Origin: Halorubrum sp. 2020YC2
GTDB taxonomy: Archaea; Halobacteriota; Halobacteria; Halobacteriales; Haloferacaceae
Reading direction: 5' to 3'
DNA: 64,000 nucleotides
NCBI RefSeq assembly: GCF_018623055.1
Contig: NZ_CP076019.1
Span: 1,984,001 to 2,048,000, forward strand
The notes under the pieces are model-generated. The model was given only the letters and a program-made list of their open reading frames with translations, ran no database searches and was not told the origin of the DNA. Below, in pieces: positions 1-8,597 of the stretch (within the stretch, counting starts at the first letter, position 1; every line of letters starts with the position of its first letter). Both the position numbers and the translations under genes were made by a program.

Positions 1-254
1 GAACGACTCGTGAGATTCGCACGAGCGTAGCACGCGCGGAGTCCAGTCCGGATCGGGACGACCGCCGGTGACGGCTCCCGAGCGAATACGTTCTGAGCGT
101 CAGATACCTCAATCGCATCTAAGCGGGCGTTTCAGAGGCTAAACGGATTTCTCCGTACTAAGCCGCATCGGGCACGGTAGACAGAGGGGGATCGGACGAC
201 ACGTATATACTGGTTGACGGAAATGTCAGATCGAACGGCGAAGTCCCCAGCTGA
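1..254. other. Intergenic region upstream of the Bat-like regulator
   Basis: No open frame here looks like a gene on either strand. A TATA-like stretch, acgtatatac at 201-210, lies about 45 nt before the first start codon on the plus strand and is the likely promoter of the regulator that follows. A short inverted repeat (CTCGTG...CACGAG, about 8-26) sits at the window edge and could be the end of a transcript arriving from outside. Confidence 0.4.
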
Positions 255-1796
255 ATGAAGATGGAACATCGCCTCGCGGAAGCGCCGATCGGTGTGATCA
301 CCGTCCAAGACGGCACGGTACGCGCGTGGAACGACTCCGCGGCCGACGTCCTGACGGCCGATGCGCCAGCGGGTGACCCGATTACAGACGTGTTTCCCCG
401 GTCGGTCGAGCGTTCACTCCCGCAGGCGTTGGAGGGGTCGGTGTCCGATGTGGCGTTCGAAGAGTACTATCCGGAGCTCGACCGCTGGCTGTCGGTGTCT
501 GTCGTTCCCGGTGAAGATGCGACGACCCTCTACGTCACCGATGTCACTGAGAAACGGACCAACGAGCAGACGATCGAACGGCTTCGTGCGGAGTCTGAGC
601 GGGCCGAGATGGTCGATACGCTGATCGCCGACGTGCTTGAGGGGCTCGTCGGAGCCACGTCTCAAGACGCAATTATAGAGACGATCCGGGAGCAACTGGG
701 GACGTCCGACCAGTATCGGTTCGCGTGGACCGGTGAGTACGCCGTCGACGGTGACGAGCTCGTTATCAGCGGCGTTGCGGGTGAGCGGGGAGAACTGTTC
801 CCGGCGGTCCGCGAGGCGGTGGAGAGTGGACGGGCTACCCCGGAACGGCGAGCGGTCGAACGGCAGCGCCCGACGCTGGTTCAGTCGCTAAGCGAGAACA
901 CGTCGGTCCCGAGAGCGGTTCGTGCCGCCGGGTTTGCGGACGGCGTCCAATCGGTGTTCGCGCTCCCGCTGGTGTACGGCTCCAGCGTCTACGGCGTCGT
1001 CGGTGTGTACGCAGGAACCGAAGCCGCGTTCAGCGACCACGTACAGTCCAGTTTCGAGACGCTCGGCGAACTGGCCGGATACGCTATCAACGCGACACAG
1101 AACCGGAAACTGTTGTTCGCGGACACCGTCACGGAGGTGACGTTCGGGCTCACAGAGAACTCACCGCTGGTACGCGTGAGCGACACCTGCGACGCGGAAC
1201 TCGCGCTGGACGGGACCGTAACGCCGAGCGACACCGGGCTCACGTGTTTCTTGTCGGTGTCGGGAGCCGATCCGGACGACGTCCGCAAGACCTTCGAAGC
1301 GCTTCCGAGCGCCCGGGATGGTCGAATGATTCGTCAATCGGACGCGGACCACGGCCGCATCCAGGTGACACTAGGCGAGACAGCCCCGCTCGTTGCGGCG
1401 GTCGACCGTGGTGCGACGGTACGGACGGCGGTATTCGACGGCGACGACAGCCGACTCACCGTCGAGCTATCGCCGGACGCGAACGTGCGTCGGCTAGCGA
1501 ATGTGCTCGGTGAGGACGGCCCGGCGCCCGTTCTCGCGCGGCAGGATACGACTCGATCGCCGACGACCACGCGAGAATTACGAAACGATTTGTACGAGCG
1601 GCTCACTGACAGACAGGCGACCGTCTTGCGGACGGCCTATCTCGCGGACTACTTCACGTCCCCGCGTGGAAGCACTGCCGAGGAGGTCGCAACGTCGCTC
1701 GGGATCACCGGATCGACGCTTCTCCACCATCTTCGGGCGAGTCAGCGAAAGCTGTTGAACGCGTTCTACGACGAACACGACAACAGTAGTGGATAG
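255..1796 (+). CDS. Bacterioopsin-activator-like regulator (PAS, GAF, HTH_10)
   Basis: A cytoplasmic sensor-regulator of 513 residues with the layout of haloarchaeal Bat homologues. Residues 1-100 look like a PAS domain, about 130-275 like a GAF domain, and about 280-430 like the Bat-type middle domain. The C-terminus (about 450-505) is the HTH_10 DNA-binding module, recognisable by LTDRQATVLRTAY and the second helix around TAEEVATSLGITGSTLLHHL. In characterised Bat proteins the PAS/GAF part senses light or redox state and the HTH activates target genes; the ligand and targets here are unknown. No opsin gene is adjacent (the heliorhodopsin is 14 kb away). Start: ATG at 255; a second Met two codons later is also possible. 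Confidence 0.85.
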   Translation: MKMEHRLAEAPIGVITVQDGTVRAWNDSAADVLTADAPAGDPITDVFPRSVERSLPQALEGSVSDVAFEEYYPELDRWLSVSVVPGEDATTLYVTDVTEKRTNEQTIERLRAESERAEMVDTLIADVLEGLVGATSQDAIIETIREQLGTSDQYRFAWTGEYAVDGDELVISGVAGERGELFPAVREAVESGRATPERRAVERQRPTLVQSLSENTSVPRAVRAAGFADGVQSVFALPLVYGSSVYGVVGVYAGTEAAFSDHVQSSFETLGELAGYAINATQNRKLLFADTVTEVTFGLTENSPLVRVSDTCDAELALDGTVTPSDTGLTCFLSVSGADPDDVRKTFEALPSARDGRMIRQSDADHGRIQVTLGETAPLVAAVDRGATVRTAVFDGDDSRLTVELSPDANVRRLANVLGEDGPAPVLARQDTTRSPTTTRELRNDLYERLTDRQATVLRTAYLADYFTSPRGSTAEEVATSLGITGSTLLHHLRASQRKLLNAFYDEHDNSSG

Positions 1797-1941
1797 GGTC
1801 CACGATGCGCCGTGCCACATCCGATCGATCTGAGCCGTTTGCGCTCACGCGGGGGGAGTCTGTATAGTTAGATACCCTCGCTGAGGAGACTCTGAATACT
1901 GAGCATACTCCACCAAGGGCGTTCTCCATCATCGTAGCCAC

Positions 1942-2286
1942 ATGGCAGTTCGACACAAGTCGCGCGACGACCAGACTGAGGAACCGACCGACGAGCTATC
2001 GACGGAAGAGCTGCTCGACCTCTTCGGCGATGAGTACACCCGGCGAGTGTTCGAGGCGGTCTCTGAGCAGCCTCGCGGCGGGCGTGCGGTCGCACAGGCG
2101 GCCGACGTTTCTCGACCGACGGCGTACCGGCGTCTCAACGAGCTTCAAGACGCCGGACTGGTCACGAGCGAGTGTTACGTTGCGCCCGACGGCCACCACC
2201 GAGAGCAGTTTAGCGCCTCCGCGCAACACCTCTCCGTGTCGCTCGACGGCGGGGACATCGAGGCGACGATCAGTCTGAGTTGCTAG
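1942..2286 (+). CDS. Winged-helix (ArsR-like) transcriptional regulator
   Basis: A 114-residue protein with one winged HTH. Residues about 25-75 carry the haloarchaeal signature LLDLFGDEYTRRVFEAV followed by a recognition helix in SRPTAYRRLNELQDAGLV, then a short beta wing. The acidic N-terminus is typical of halophiles. It sits 29 nt upstream of a membrane protease gene in the same direction, so the two are probably co-transcribed and the regulator may control the pair. The inducing signal is not visible. It belongs to the same broad group as the proteins at 7870, 12277 and 44027 but lacks the DUF7521 partner those have. Confidence 0.8.
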   Translation: MAVRHKSRDDQTEEPTDELSTEELLDLFGDEYTRRVFEAVSEQPRGGRAVAQAADVSRPTAYRRLNELQDAGLVTSECYVAPDGHHREQFSASAQHLSVSLDGGDIEATISLSC

Positions 2287-2314
2287 CAACGACAGAAACG
2301 CTTACTCTGATCAC

Positions 2315-3238
2315 ATGAGCACACGCTTGAGTTCGGTCGGTCGTATGGGAGGAGAGACGTCGATCGGCGGCGCGGTCACACGAGTAGTGATAACAGCGGT
2401 GACATTTGTCGCGACACTGGCCGCCGTGGGACTGGTGTTCGCTCAACTCCCATCGCCGGACGTGTTAACTAACCTTCCGAATCAACTTCCGATGCTCTGT
2501 GGGGTCGCAGCGGCGGTACTCGTCTTATCTTACGCGTTCGGAACCGGTCCCGCGACGTACGGGCTCTCTCTGGGCCGGCGTTGGCTCGGTGACTTCGCCG
2601 GCGGTGCCGTAATCGGCGTTCTGTTTCAGGCTCTTTCGACGACCGCGATCCTCGCGACGGGGAGCGGGCGGATCGTTAGTTCGTGGTCGATGGGGGTTTT
2701 CAACGACCCCGTGACCGTCGGACTCGCGATCGGAGCGACGGCCGCTGGGTTCGTCATTGTCGGGCTGTGGGAGGACTTTCTCTTTCGAGGCGTCCTGATC
2801 CGTGAGCTCGTCGTCGGGCTGACGGCTCGCCGGATTTCGAGGTCGACTGCGACGGGGAGCGCGGTCGCCGTATCGGCCCTCGTGTTCGGAGTCCTTCATC
2901 TGAACGCTGGCGCGACGGGACTCTCCACGTCGGTCGCCGCCATACAGGCGGTGGTCGGAGGGCTGTATTTCGGTCTCGCGTACGTGCTCACCGACAGCCT
3001 CGCGCTTCCAGTCGGTATCCACTTCTCGACGAACCTCTGGACGACGGTCGTGTTCGGGCAACCGGAGAGCGGGTATCCGGCAGCGTTTCGGCTCACCCGA
3101 CCGTTCGATCTCAGTGCCGACCTCATCGTCATGTTACTTCTTCCGGCCGCCGTACTCGTCGCGGCGATTGTGTTGTGGGTTCGAGTAACGCGGGGGGAAG
3201 TTCCAGACGTGTCACTCCGGTCAGTCGGGGAACAGTGA
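2315..3238 (+). CDS. CPBP-family intramembrane metalloprotease
   Basis: A 307-residue polytopic membrane protein with about eight hydrophobic segments. The three CPBP/Abi motifs are visible: a variant of EExxxR (E153-D154...R158, in WEDFLFRG), FxxxH at F191-H195 (FGVLH), and HxxxN at H236-N240 (HFSTN). Glu and His residues of these motifs bind the catalytic metal in the Rce1/CAAX family. The usual second Glu is Asp here, a conservative change. Family members process prenylated proteins or bacteriocin-related peptides; the substrate here is unknown. It follows the winged-helix gene by 28 nt and probably shares its transcript. Confidence 0.85.
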   Translation: MSTRLSSVGRMGGETSIGGAVTRVVITAVTFVATLAAVGLVFAQLPSPDVLTNLPNQLPMLCGVAAAVLVLSYAFGTGPATYGLSLGRRWLGDFAGGAVIGVLFQALSTTAILATGSGRIVSSWSMGVFNDPVTVGLAIGATAAGFVIVGLWEDFLFRGVLIRELVVGLTARRISRSTATGSAVAVSALVFGVLHLNAGATGLSTSVAAIQAVVGGLYFGLAYVLTDSLALPVGIHFSTNLWTTVVFGQPESGYPAAFRLTRPFDLSADLIVMLLLPAAVLVAAIVLWVRVTRGEVPDVSLRSVGEQ

Positions 3239-3263
3239 TGTCGAACTCGAAGTGACAAGTTGT

Positions 3264-3386
3264 ATGACGGACGAGCAGGCCGCACTTCGATCACGCCTCC
3301 GTTCGCTTCGCACGGCACTCATCGCGGTGGCAAGCTCAGTTCTCACGGCCGGACTCGTCATCGCCGGAGAGGACGGATTGGGGTAG
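3264..3386 (+). CDS. Possible 40-residue single-helix membrane peptide
   Basis: A short open frame with an ATG start and TAG stop encodes a basic N-terminus (RSRLRSLRT) followed by one hydrophobic helix (ALIAVASSVLTAGLVIAG). It begins 25 nt after the CPBP protease gene on the same strand and ends before the convergent histidine kinase. The basic-then-hydrophobic pattern and operon-like position favour a real small membrane protein. It could also be the truncated start of a lost gene. No family recognised. Confidence 0.4.
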   Translation: MTDEQAALRSRLRSLRTALIAVASSVLTAGLVIAGEDGLG

Positions 3387-3444
3387 CGCTAGTCCCAACG
3401 AACTCGGAGAGATACGTCGCGGTACGGGCCAGACGAGTTCACGC

Positions 3445-5079
3445 TCAGCTTGGAAACTCGATGACTGCAGCCGTGCCACCGAGGTGACTCGGCTCGAAGT
3501 CCAACGTCCCGCCGACGGTCTGGATCGCCCAGTTCGCGCCCCACAGTCCGAAGCTGCTCGCGTGAGCGAGGTCCTCCTCGGTACCGGATTCGATGACGTC
3601 GAGTTCGGTTCGCGGGATACCGGGACCGCCGTCTGCGATAACCACTTCGACGCCGGTCTCGTCTCGCGATCCGGTGATTTCGACGCGTGGCGGCGTTCCG
3701 TCGCCGTGTTCGATCGCGTTCTCGACGAGTTGTTCGATCGCGTACCGGCACAGATGTGGATCGGCGTCGAGGCTCACGGTAGGGAGGTTGACGCTCGTTT
3801 CAGCCTCGGCACTGGAGTCGGTCACGTCAGCGACGGCATCGTTGACGACCTCCTGAAGCTGCGCTTCCGTCTGGTCTGGGCCGGAGCGCTGCATGAGCGT
3901 CTCGAGCCGGCGAGCCTCGGTACTGAGTTGGTGAAGTTGGTCGGCGTTCTGGACAATCGGAGCGTTCTGCGTCTCCTCGGCGTGGGCTTTGATGACGTCA
4001 AGTCGGTTGCGGAGATTGTGTCGAAGGACCCGGTTGAGAACTTGAAGGCGTTGCCGTCGGATTTCCCTGTCGGTCACGTCGAACAACGTGATAGTGAGAC
4101 CGAGGAGTTCGTCACGGTCGTTTCGAAGCTCGGTGACGCGGGGGTCAAATTGGCGCTGTCCGTTCGCGGTTTGACACCGAACCGTCTCGCGTTCTGTGAG
4201 TGCTGCTACGCCAACGTCAGTCACCTCGCTCATCTGGACGCCCGCGTCGATAGCGCCGAAGTGATCTTCAGCCGCCGGGTTGACGCGAGCAACCCGCCCG
4301 TCGCGATCAACCACGAACACCGCTTCGTCCATTCTGTTCACCGCCGCCCGTTCTCCGAGCGTGCCGGTTCCGGGGCGATCTGAGAGAATGGAATGCCGGA
4401 ACACGCTGAACCAGATCACGACGGCCACCAATCCCAACCCCGTTCTAGTCAAGATATCATTGAGCCACGGAGTAGAGGGGCGGGTCGTTTGGAACACCAA
4501 CAGCGGGATAGCGACTGGCGCGACGGCGACCAGTCCGTCTCGCCAGGTGAACCGATCGTGACGGCGTGACGTTGACAGCACTAACCACATCGCGGCAAAG
4601 GCGAGCGCTAAGACCGCCAAGACGAGGACAGACGAGGTGACGCTCAGGAGTTGTCGCTGCTCCGTAGCGAAGTTGAACGGGTTATACAGCGCGATGGACT
4701 CGAGCCCGACAACACAGAGAACGAGTCCGGCGGCGACGACGATGCGGCGACGTGTTACCAGCGTTCCGCGGCCCACGTATCGAAGCGCGAACACCGTCCA
4801 CGGGAGGACGATAGTAGGAAGTAGCAGACCCATAGTGCGGTCTGCTGCGGAGTCGACCAACTGGACGCCGATCGATTCTAATACGAGCACGCCAGCGTAG
4901 ACGAATCCAGAAGCACCGAATAGCAGCGCCATACCACCAAACGGAACCGCCAAGTCGGCGTATGCACTCGCTGTCGACCCTCGCCGTCGCAGTGCTGCGA
5001 CTCCGGCGGCGATGCACGTGAGTCCGGCGAGTACGGGGACCAGCAAGCGACCCGCCAGTTCGGAAGCGAGGCTGACCAC
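3445..5079 (-). CDS. Membrane histidine kinase (7TM sensor, PAS, HATPase)
   Basis: A 544-residue sensor kinase. Residues 1-230 contain about seven hydrophobic helices resembling the 7TM N-terminal sensor of archaeal histidine kinases. Residues about 240-335 form a PAS domain (MDEAVFVVDRDGRVARVNPA). The dimerisation/phosphoacceptor helix carries H354 in VLRHNLRNRLDV, and the ATPase domain shows an N-box (QLVENAIEHGDG) and a G1 box (DGGPGIP). It autophosphorylates on His and passes phosphate to a response regulator; no regulator gene is adjacent, so the partner must be elsewhere. It converges with the CPBP protease cluster. The N-terminal helices may sense a membrane or small-molecule signal. 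Confidence 0.9.
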   Translation of the reverse strand: MVSLASELAGRLLVPVLAGLTCIAAGVAALRRRGSTASAYADLAVPFGGMALLFGASGFVYAGVLVLESIGVQLVDSAADRTMGLLLPTIVLPWTVFALRYVGRGTLVTRRRIVVAAGLVLCVVGLESIALYNPFNFATEQRQLLSVTSSVLVLAVLALAFAAMWLVLSTSRRHDRFTWRDGLVAVAPVAIPLLVFQTTRPSTPWLNDILTRTGLGLVAVVIWFSVFRHSILSDRPGTGTLGERAAVNRMDEAVFVVDRDGRVARVNPAAEDHFGAIDAGVQMSEVTDVGVAALTERETVRCQTANGQRQFDPRVTELRNDRDELLGLTITLFDVTDREIRRQRLQVLNRVLRHNLRNRLDVIKAHAEETQNAPIVQNADQLHQLSTEARRLETLMQRSGPDQTEAQLQEVVNDAVADVTDSSAEAETSVNLPTVSLDADPHLCRYAIEQLVENAIEHGDGTPPRVEITGSRDETGVEVVIADGGPGIPRTELDVIESGTEEDLAHASSFGLWGANWAIQTVGGTLDFEPSHLGGTAAVIEFPS

Positions 5080-5175
5080 GGATAGTGTACTATTACGCTT
5101 CGATCAACCTGTTAGTGGTGGTATTTTCGAGTGGTAAGTTGATGGACAGGAAGATAACTACGAACACCGGTTGCC

Positions 5176-5337
5176 TTACAATCCTCTGTCAGTACCAGAT
5201 TTTGACTCGATGAGCACCCACAGTATGATCGTGGTAAAAAAAGAGAGAGCAGCGCCACTGGTCGGAGAGAGGATCACCGCACCCAAAACGAGTGAGGCGA
5301 TCATCCAAAGTGTGATTCCCGCTTCCTGATGTCGCAT
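5176..5337 (-). CDS. Small two-helix membrane protein (53 aa)
   Basis: An ATG-started frame on the minus strand encodes 53 residues with two hydrophobic helices (about 7-22, LWMIASLVLGAVILSP, and about 27-43, LSFFTTIILWVLIE) and charged ends. The length, start and clean helical-hairpin pattern match the many tiny membrane proteins of haloarchaea. It is divergent from the similar small membrane gene at 5435. No named family recognised; the function is unknown. Confidence 0.55.
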   Translation of the reverse strand: MRHQEAGITLWMIASLVLGAVILSPTSGAALSFFTTIILWVLIESKSGTDRGL

Positions 5338-5434
5338 GACAGGAGGTTAGTTGATAAACCGGTATGCCCGTCGGAGAGTATCTGTCCCGGAAACACGCCA
5401 GTATCAATATATTAGTCCATACTAATGATTTGGT

Positions 5435-5629
5435 ATGTCACAATCAGCGAACATATTCCGAAGTCCGGTCGTCCGGTGGGGGATGCCCGCTATGACGGCC
5501 ACTATCATCGTAGCTATCGCGGTCCTCGTCATCGAAGATCAGACGCTCAGATTAGCGATGTTGGGTGTTGCCGCCGCCGACTTTCTTGTCACGCCACAGA
5601 TATTGAAACGCGCTGCTCGGAGCGCGTAG
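5435..5629 (+). CDS. Small membrane protein (64 aa)
   Basis: The product has two hydrophobic stretches, about residues 18-35 (AMTATIIVAIAVLVIED) and about 38-54 (LRLAMLGVAAADFLVTP), with a basic C-terminus (ILKRAARSA), suggesting a helical hairpin in the membrane. An A/T-rich region with TATA-like sequence (caatatatta, about 5405-5414) lies roughly 25-30 nt before the ATG, consistent with a leaderless transcript. It is divergent from the 53-residue protein at 5176. I do not recognise a family; a conserved haloarchaeal small membrane protein is likely. Confidence 0.6.
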   Translation: MSQSANIFRSPVVRWGMPAMTATIIVAIAVLVIEDQTLRLAMLGVAAADFLVTPQILKRAARSA

Positions 5630-5839
5630 CCGGAGTTCAACGACCAGGAAGTCATTACACACAGGGAAATGGGACGGACAGGAGTGTTTCTGGCGTAGAA
5701 GGGAAAAATAATGTTAAACATGGCTCCGGGCAAACGTGGCGATATGGCTTGTGTCGGGCGGTGGTCCGATCGGTTATCGGCCGTACTCGCACGGTGGAAC
5801 GGGCTCGGAAACGGTGTCGGTTAGAGAGGTGAGCAACCG

Positions 5840-6880
5840 ATGAGTGATGATCGTCACACAGCGATTCCGTTACGGGAGTTTCCGGACCCCGCGCTCGCAT
5901 ACACCGTCGACGGTGACGACGCCCGCGTGACCGCCGCGAACGACGCCTTCGAGCAGCAGTTCGAACAGGGGCCGGTGGGGAGACGCGTGTCGACGATATT
6001 TGACCGGTTCAACAGCTGCGATACGACCGGCGACCTGGGACCAGTCTCGCACCTCGTCCGAGGCGACCGGATCGGCGTTCGTCTGGACGGATACGGCAAC
6101 CGAGGCCCGTTTTTCGCTCGTGTCATCCCGTCGGACGGCGACACCGGGTACATCGTGTTTGCCGACCTTCGCGAGTGTCCCGACGAAGGGAGCCCCCCGG
6201 GCGTTGACCAGGTGAGCAGCGTTATCAGCCACGACCTCCGGAACCCGCTCGACGTCGCGAAGGCCCATCTCCGGGCAGCAGAGGAGACCGGTGACCCCGG
6301 GCACTTCGAGTCGGTCGCAGACGCACACGATCGGATGGAACGGATCATCCGTGACGTCCTAACACTAACGCGCGACGAGGCCGTCGTTCAGCCCACAGAG
6401 GAGGTCGCGATCGAGACCGCTGCGAGAGACGCGTGGGAGTCGATCGATACCGAACAGGTCGAACTGACAGTTTCGGAGTCGCTGCCGACTGTCACCGCGG
6501 ATCCCGATCGCCTCCAGCGGCTGTTTGAAAACCTGTTCCGAAATAGCGTCGAACACGGCGTCGCGACCGACGAAACAGGGACCGGGCAAGCGACAGAGTC
6601 ACCGACTGAAGGCCGTTCAGACGGTCGAGACGGGCAGACAAGGGGGAGCACGACCGTGGCAGTTCACCCAGTCGAGGGTGGATTTTATATCGCAGACGAC
6701 GGGCCCGGTATCCCGTCCGCGAAGCGTGACATCGTCTTCACCCCCGGATATTCCACGCAGAGCGGGGGGACCGGCCTTGGCCTAGCGATCGTCGACCGAA
6801 TCGTCGAAGCGCACGACTGGGATCTGACGCTCACAGCTGCGGACGACGGCGGTGCGCGGTTTGAAATCAGCTTCTGTTAG
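5840..6880 (+). CDS. Soluble histidine kinase (PAS-like, HisKA, HATPase)
   Basis: A 346-residue cytoplasmic kinase with no membrane helix. Residues 8-115 are a degenerate PAS-like sensor (DDARVTAANDAFEQQF). H131 in SHDLRNPLDVAKAH is the phosphoacceptor. The ATPase domain shows ENLFRNSVEHG (N-box), DDGPGIP (G1) and GGTGLGLAIVDR (G2). A disordered acidic insertion at about 240-270 separates the N-box from the next strand, a common haloarchaeal habit. It converges with the HalX response regulator at 6974-7558, whose stop lies 94 nt away, so the two may form a working pair although they are not in one operon. Confidence 0.9.
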   Translation: MSDDRHTAIPLREFPDPALAYTVDGDDARVTAANDAFEQQFEQGPVGRRVSTIFDRFNSCDTTGDLGPVSHLVRGDRIGVRLDGYGNRGPFFARVIPSDGDTGYIVFADLRECPDEGSPPGVDQVSSVISHDLRNPLDVAKAHLRAAEETGDPGHFESVADAHDRMERIIRDVLTLTRDEAVVQPTEEVAIETAARDAWESIDTEQVELTVSESLPTVTADPDRLQRLFENLFRNSVEHGVATDETGTGQATESPTEGRSDGRDGQTRGSTTVAVHPVEGGFYIADDGPGIPSAKRDIVFTPGYSTQSGGTGLGLAIVDRIVEAHDWDLTLTAADDGGARFEISFC

Positions 6881-6973
6881 GTGTCTGCCGAAGCGAGAGA
6901 GGCCACCGTGATCGCTACAGTCGCGAGACACGGCGCGTCGACAGCCAGCCCCGGCCACGCTTCTGGGCAGGTG

Positions 6974-7558
6974 TCAGTAGCCCTCGCGATCAATACCAGT
7001 GAATCGGTCTAACAGGTCGTCCGCGTCGGGGAGAAGGCGACAGATGCGGTCCCGCAAACTGCTGGCCTGCTCGTCGAGCGACGAGAACTGGTCGTGGTTC
7101 TCAAGCCGGTCCTGTGGCAACTCGGCGGCGATAACCGCTCGCTTCGATTCGACTCCGAAGTATCGACCGAGAAGTTCGTATGCGAGGACCTGACACTGCT
7201 GGTCAACGGCGGCCCTGATATCGTCGCGGTCAACTGGTTTACAGAGGTAGTCGTCGAACGGAAGCTCAAGAAGTTCCAACCCCGGGTCGATGGCGGTCAC
7301 CATGATAACCCGGGTGTGAATGTCGTACTCTCGTAACTCACGGAGGATGTCGTCACCGGATCGATCCGGCATGTGCCGATCGAGGAGGATTACGTCCGGC
7401 GGGTCGGACTCGTCGACCGCGGACAATGCCTCGGGACCGCTGTAAGTAACCGTAACGTCAGCCACTGCGTCCAGCCGGAGGGCGTACGCGTCGGCGACCT
7501 CTTTCTCATCGTCAACGAGCAGCACCCGCGGCCGGTCGACGTACATATCGGCCGTCAC
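6974..7558 (-). CDS. Response regulator with HalX domain
   Basis: A 194-residue regulator with a CheY-like receiver at residues 10-125: acidic pocket DDE at 16-18, phosphoacceptor D60 in VILLDRHMP, Thr in VIMVTAID, and Lys in YLCKPVD. The C-terminal part (about 125-190) matches the HalX domain, a helical module found behind receivers in haloarchaea, with no DNA-binding motif visible. The first codon is GTG; an in-frame ATG lies four codons later. A TATA-like stretch (TTATTAAAC on the minus strand, about 7581-7589) lies 25-30 nt upstream of the GTG and favours it as a leaderless start. Likely partner: the convergent kinase at 5840. Confidence 0.88.
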   Translation of the reverse strand: MTADMYVDRPRVLLVDDEKEVADAYALRLDAVADVTVTYSGPEALSAVDESDPPDVILLDRHMPDRSGDDILRELREYDIHTRVIMVTAIDPGLELLELPFDDYLCKPVDRDDIRAAVDQQCQVLAYELLGRYFGVESKRAVIAAELPQDRLENHDQFSSLDEQASSLRDRICRLLPDADDLLDRFTGIDREGY

Positions 7559-7869
7559 GTGGTGTCGATACTCACTACAGCGTTTAATAACCGCGGCTTC
7601 CGAGACGGTCTCTCGCTTGTATAAACGCAGAACGACGGTCTACCTGAGGTCACGACGACGCCGCGTTATTTCGACGTTTTTGAGGGATTTCCACTCGGTC
7701 CGAGGAGCTTCAGGCAGTAGCCGCAGTCGTCGAACTATTATCGGAATCAGTACCGATCCAACCGCCTACGGTCCTGCCGAGTCCCCGGATAAATCTACGT
7801 CGTAGAAGGTTTCGACGGAGCAGAGAGAGAAAGCGAAAAGACGCGTCGGGACTGTTAAGTTGCGTCCAA
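7559..7869. promoter_or_regulatory. Divergent promoter region
   Basis: About 310 nt between the HalX regulator (minus) and the winged-helix gene (plus). It holds a TATA-like element for the regulator near 7581-7589 and a weaker ttaag element near 7855 for the plus-strand gene. I see no convincing gene inside; a basic stretch readable on the minus strand has no good start and overlaps the next gene. Confidence 0.35.
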
Positions 7870-8241
7870 ATGACCCACCGGCGGATGGTCCCCGAGCCGG
7901 TGGCCGATGCCCCCGAAGTGTACTCGTTGCTTGACGACGAGTACGCCAGACGGATCCTCATCGAGACGTATGAAGAAACGCGCTCGGCGAGTGCGCTCTG
8001 TGAGGCTTGCGACGCGTCAGAGGCGACGGTTTATCGACGGCTCGAACGGCTCCAACAGCAGAAGCTCGTCGAGAGTGTCCAAGAAATCGATCCGAACGAG
8101 GGCCCCCACGAGGTGTACGCGGCACGCCTCGATCACGTCTCGATCGACCTGACCGCATCCGGGTTCGAAGTCAACGTCGAGTACGTCGACGAAACGGCCG
8201 CCGACCGACTGACCAGACTGTACGAAGAACTCTCCGGATGA
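7870..8241 (+). CDS. Winged-helix regulator paired with DUF7521 genes
   Basis: A 123-residue protein with an ArsR-like winged HTH. The signature EVYSLLDDEYARRILIETY is followed by the recognition helix ASEATVYRRLERLQQQKLV and a beta wing ending DHVSIDLTASGFEVNVEY. It overlaps the next membrane gene by 4 nt (ATGA), so translation is probably coupled. The same arrangement recurs at 12277 and 44027 in this window, implying a conserved regulator-plus-membrane-protein module. The signal and targets are not known to me. Confidence 0.85.
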   Translation: MTHRRMVPEPVADAPEVYSLLDDEYARRILIETYEETRSASALCEACDASEATVYRRLERLQQQKLVESVQEIDPNEGPHEVYAARLDHVSIDLTASGFEVNVEYVDETAADRLTRLYEELSG

Positions 8242-8597
8242 TACTGTTTCGTCTCACCGCGGCACGACTCGCCGTGGCCAAACAGTCGGCGCTTCCCTTA
8301 CAAGTGGAAGTCGTCGGTGACAACGCCGCGTTAGCGGCCGTCACGATTGCCGCGTTCTTCCTTTCCGTCGTACTGGCGGTGTTTGTCACGTACCGCTTCG
8401 CGCGCGGCTACCTGCGGACGCGCCGGCGCCCGCTGTTGTATCTCACGGTCGGGCTGCTGTTGTTGGCTCCGCTCCCGATGTTCCTGCGATTAGCATTCGG
8501 CAACATCGAATCGGTGACAGGGACTGAGCGCAGAATTCTGGTGACGGCGAGCAAGTTCTGTGGGCTGCTCATCATCCTCGGGGTGGTATACCGATGA
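8238..8597 (+). CDS. DUF7521-like small membrane protein, long form
   Basis: The ATG at 8238 overlaps the stop of the winged-helix gene. The 119-residue product has about three hydrophobic helices (near residues 31-51 AALAAVTIAAFFLSVVLAVF, 68-88 LLYLTVGLLLLAPLPMFL, and 103-118) and a basic loop between the first two (RFARGYLRTRRRP). It resembles the haloarchaeal DUF7521 proteins that follow such regulators, with a longer N-terminus. It overlaps the next gene by 4 nt. Function unknown; a membrane sensor or effector controlled by the regulator is an inference. Confidence 0.75.
   Translation: MILFRLTAARLAVAKQSALPLQVEVVGDNAALAAVTIAAFFLSVVLAVFVTYRFARGYLRTRRRPLLYLTVGLLLLAPLPMFLRLAFGNIESVTGTERRILVTASKFCGLLIILGVVYR

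Noticed and set aside
7690-7961. A basic open frame on the minus strand ending GLGRTVGGWIGTDSDNSSTTAATA
   Set aside because: It has no start outside the overlapping winged-helix gene and no recognisable family. The overlap is antisense.
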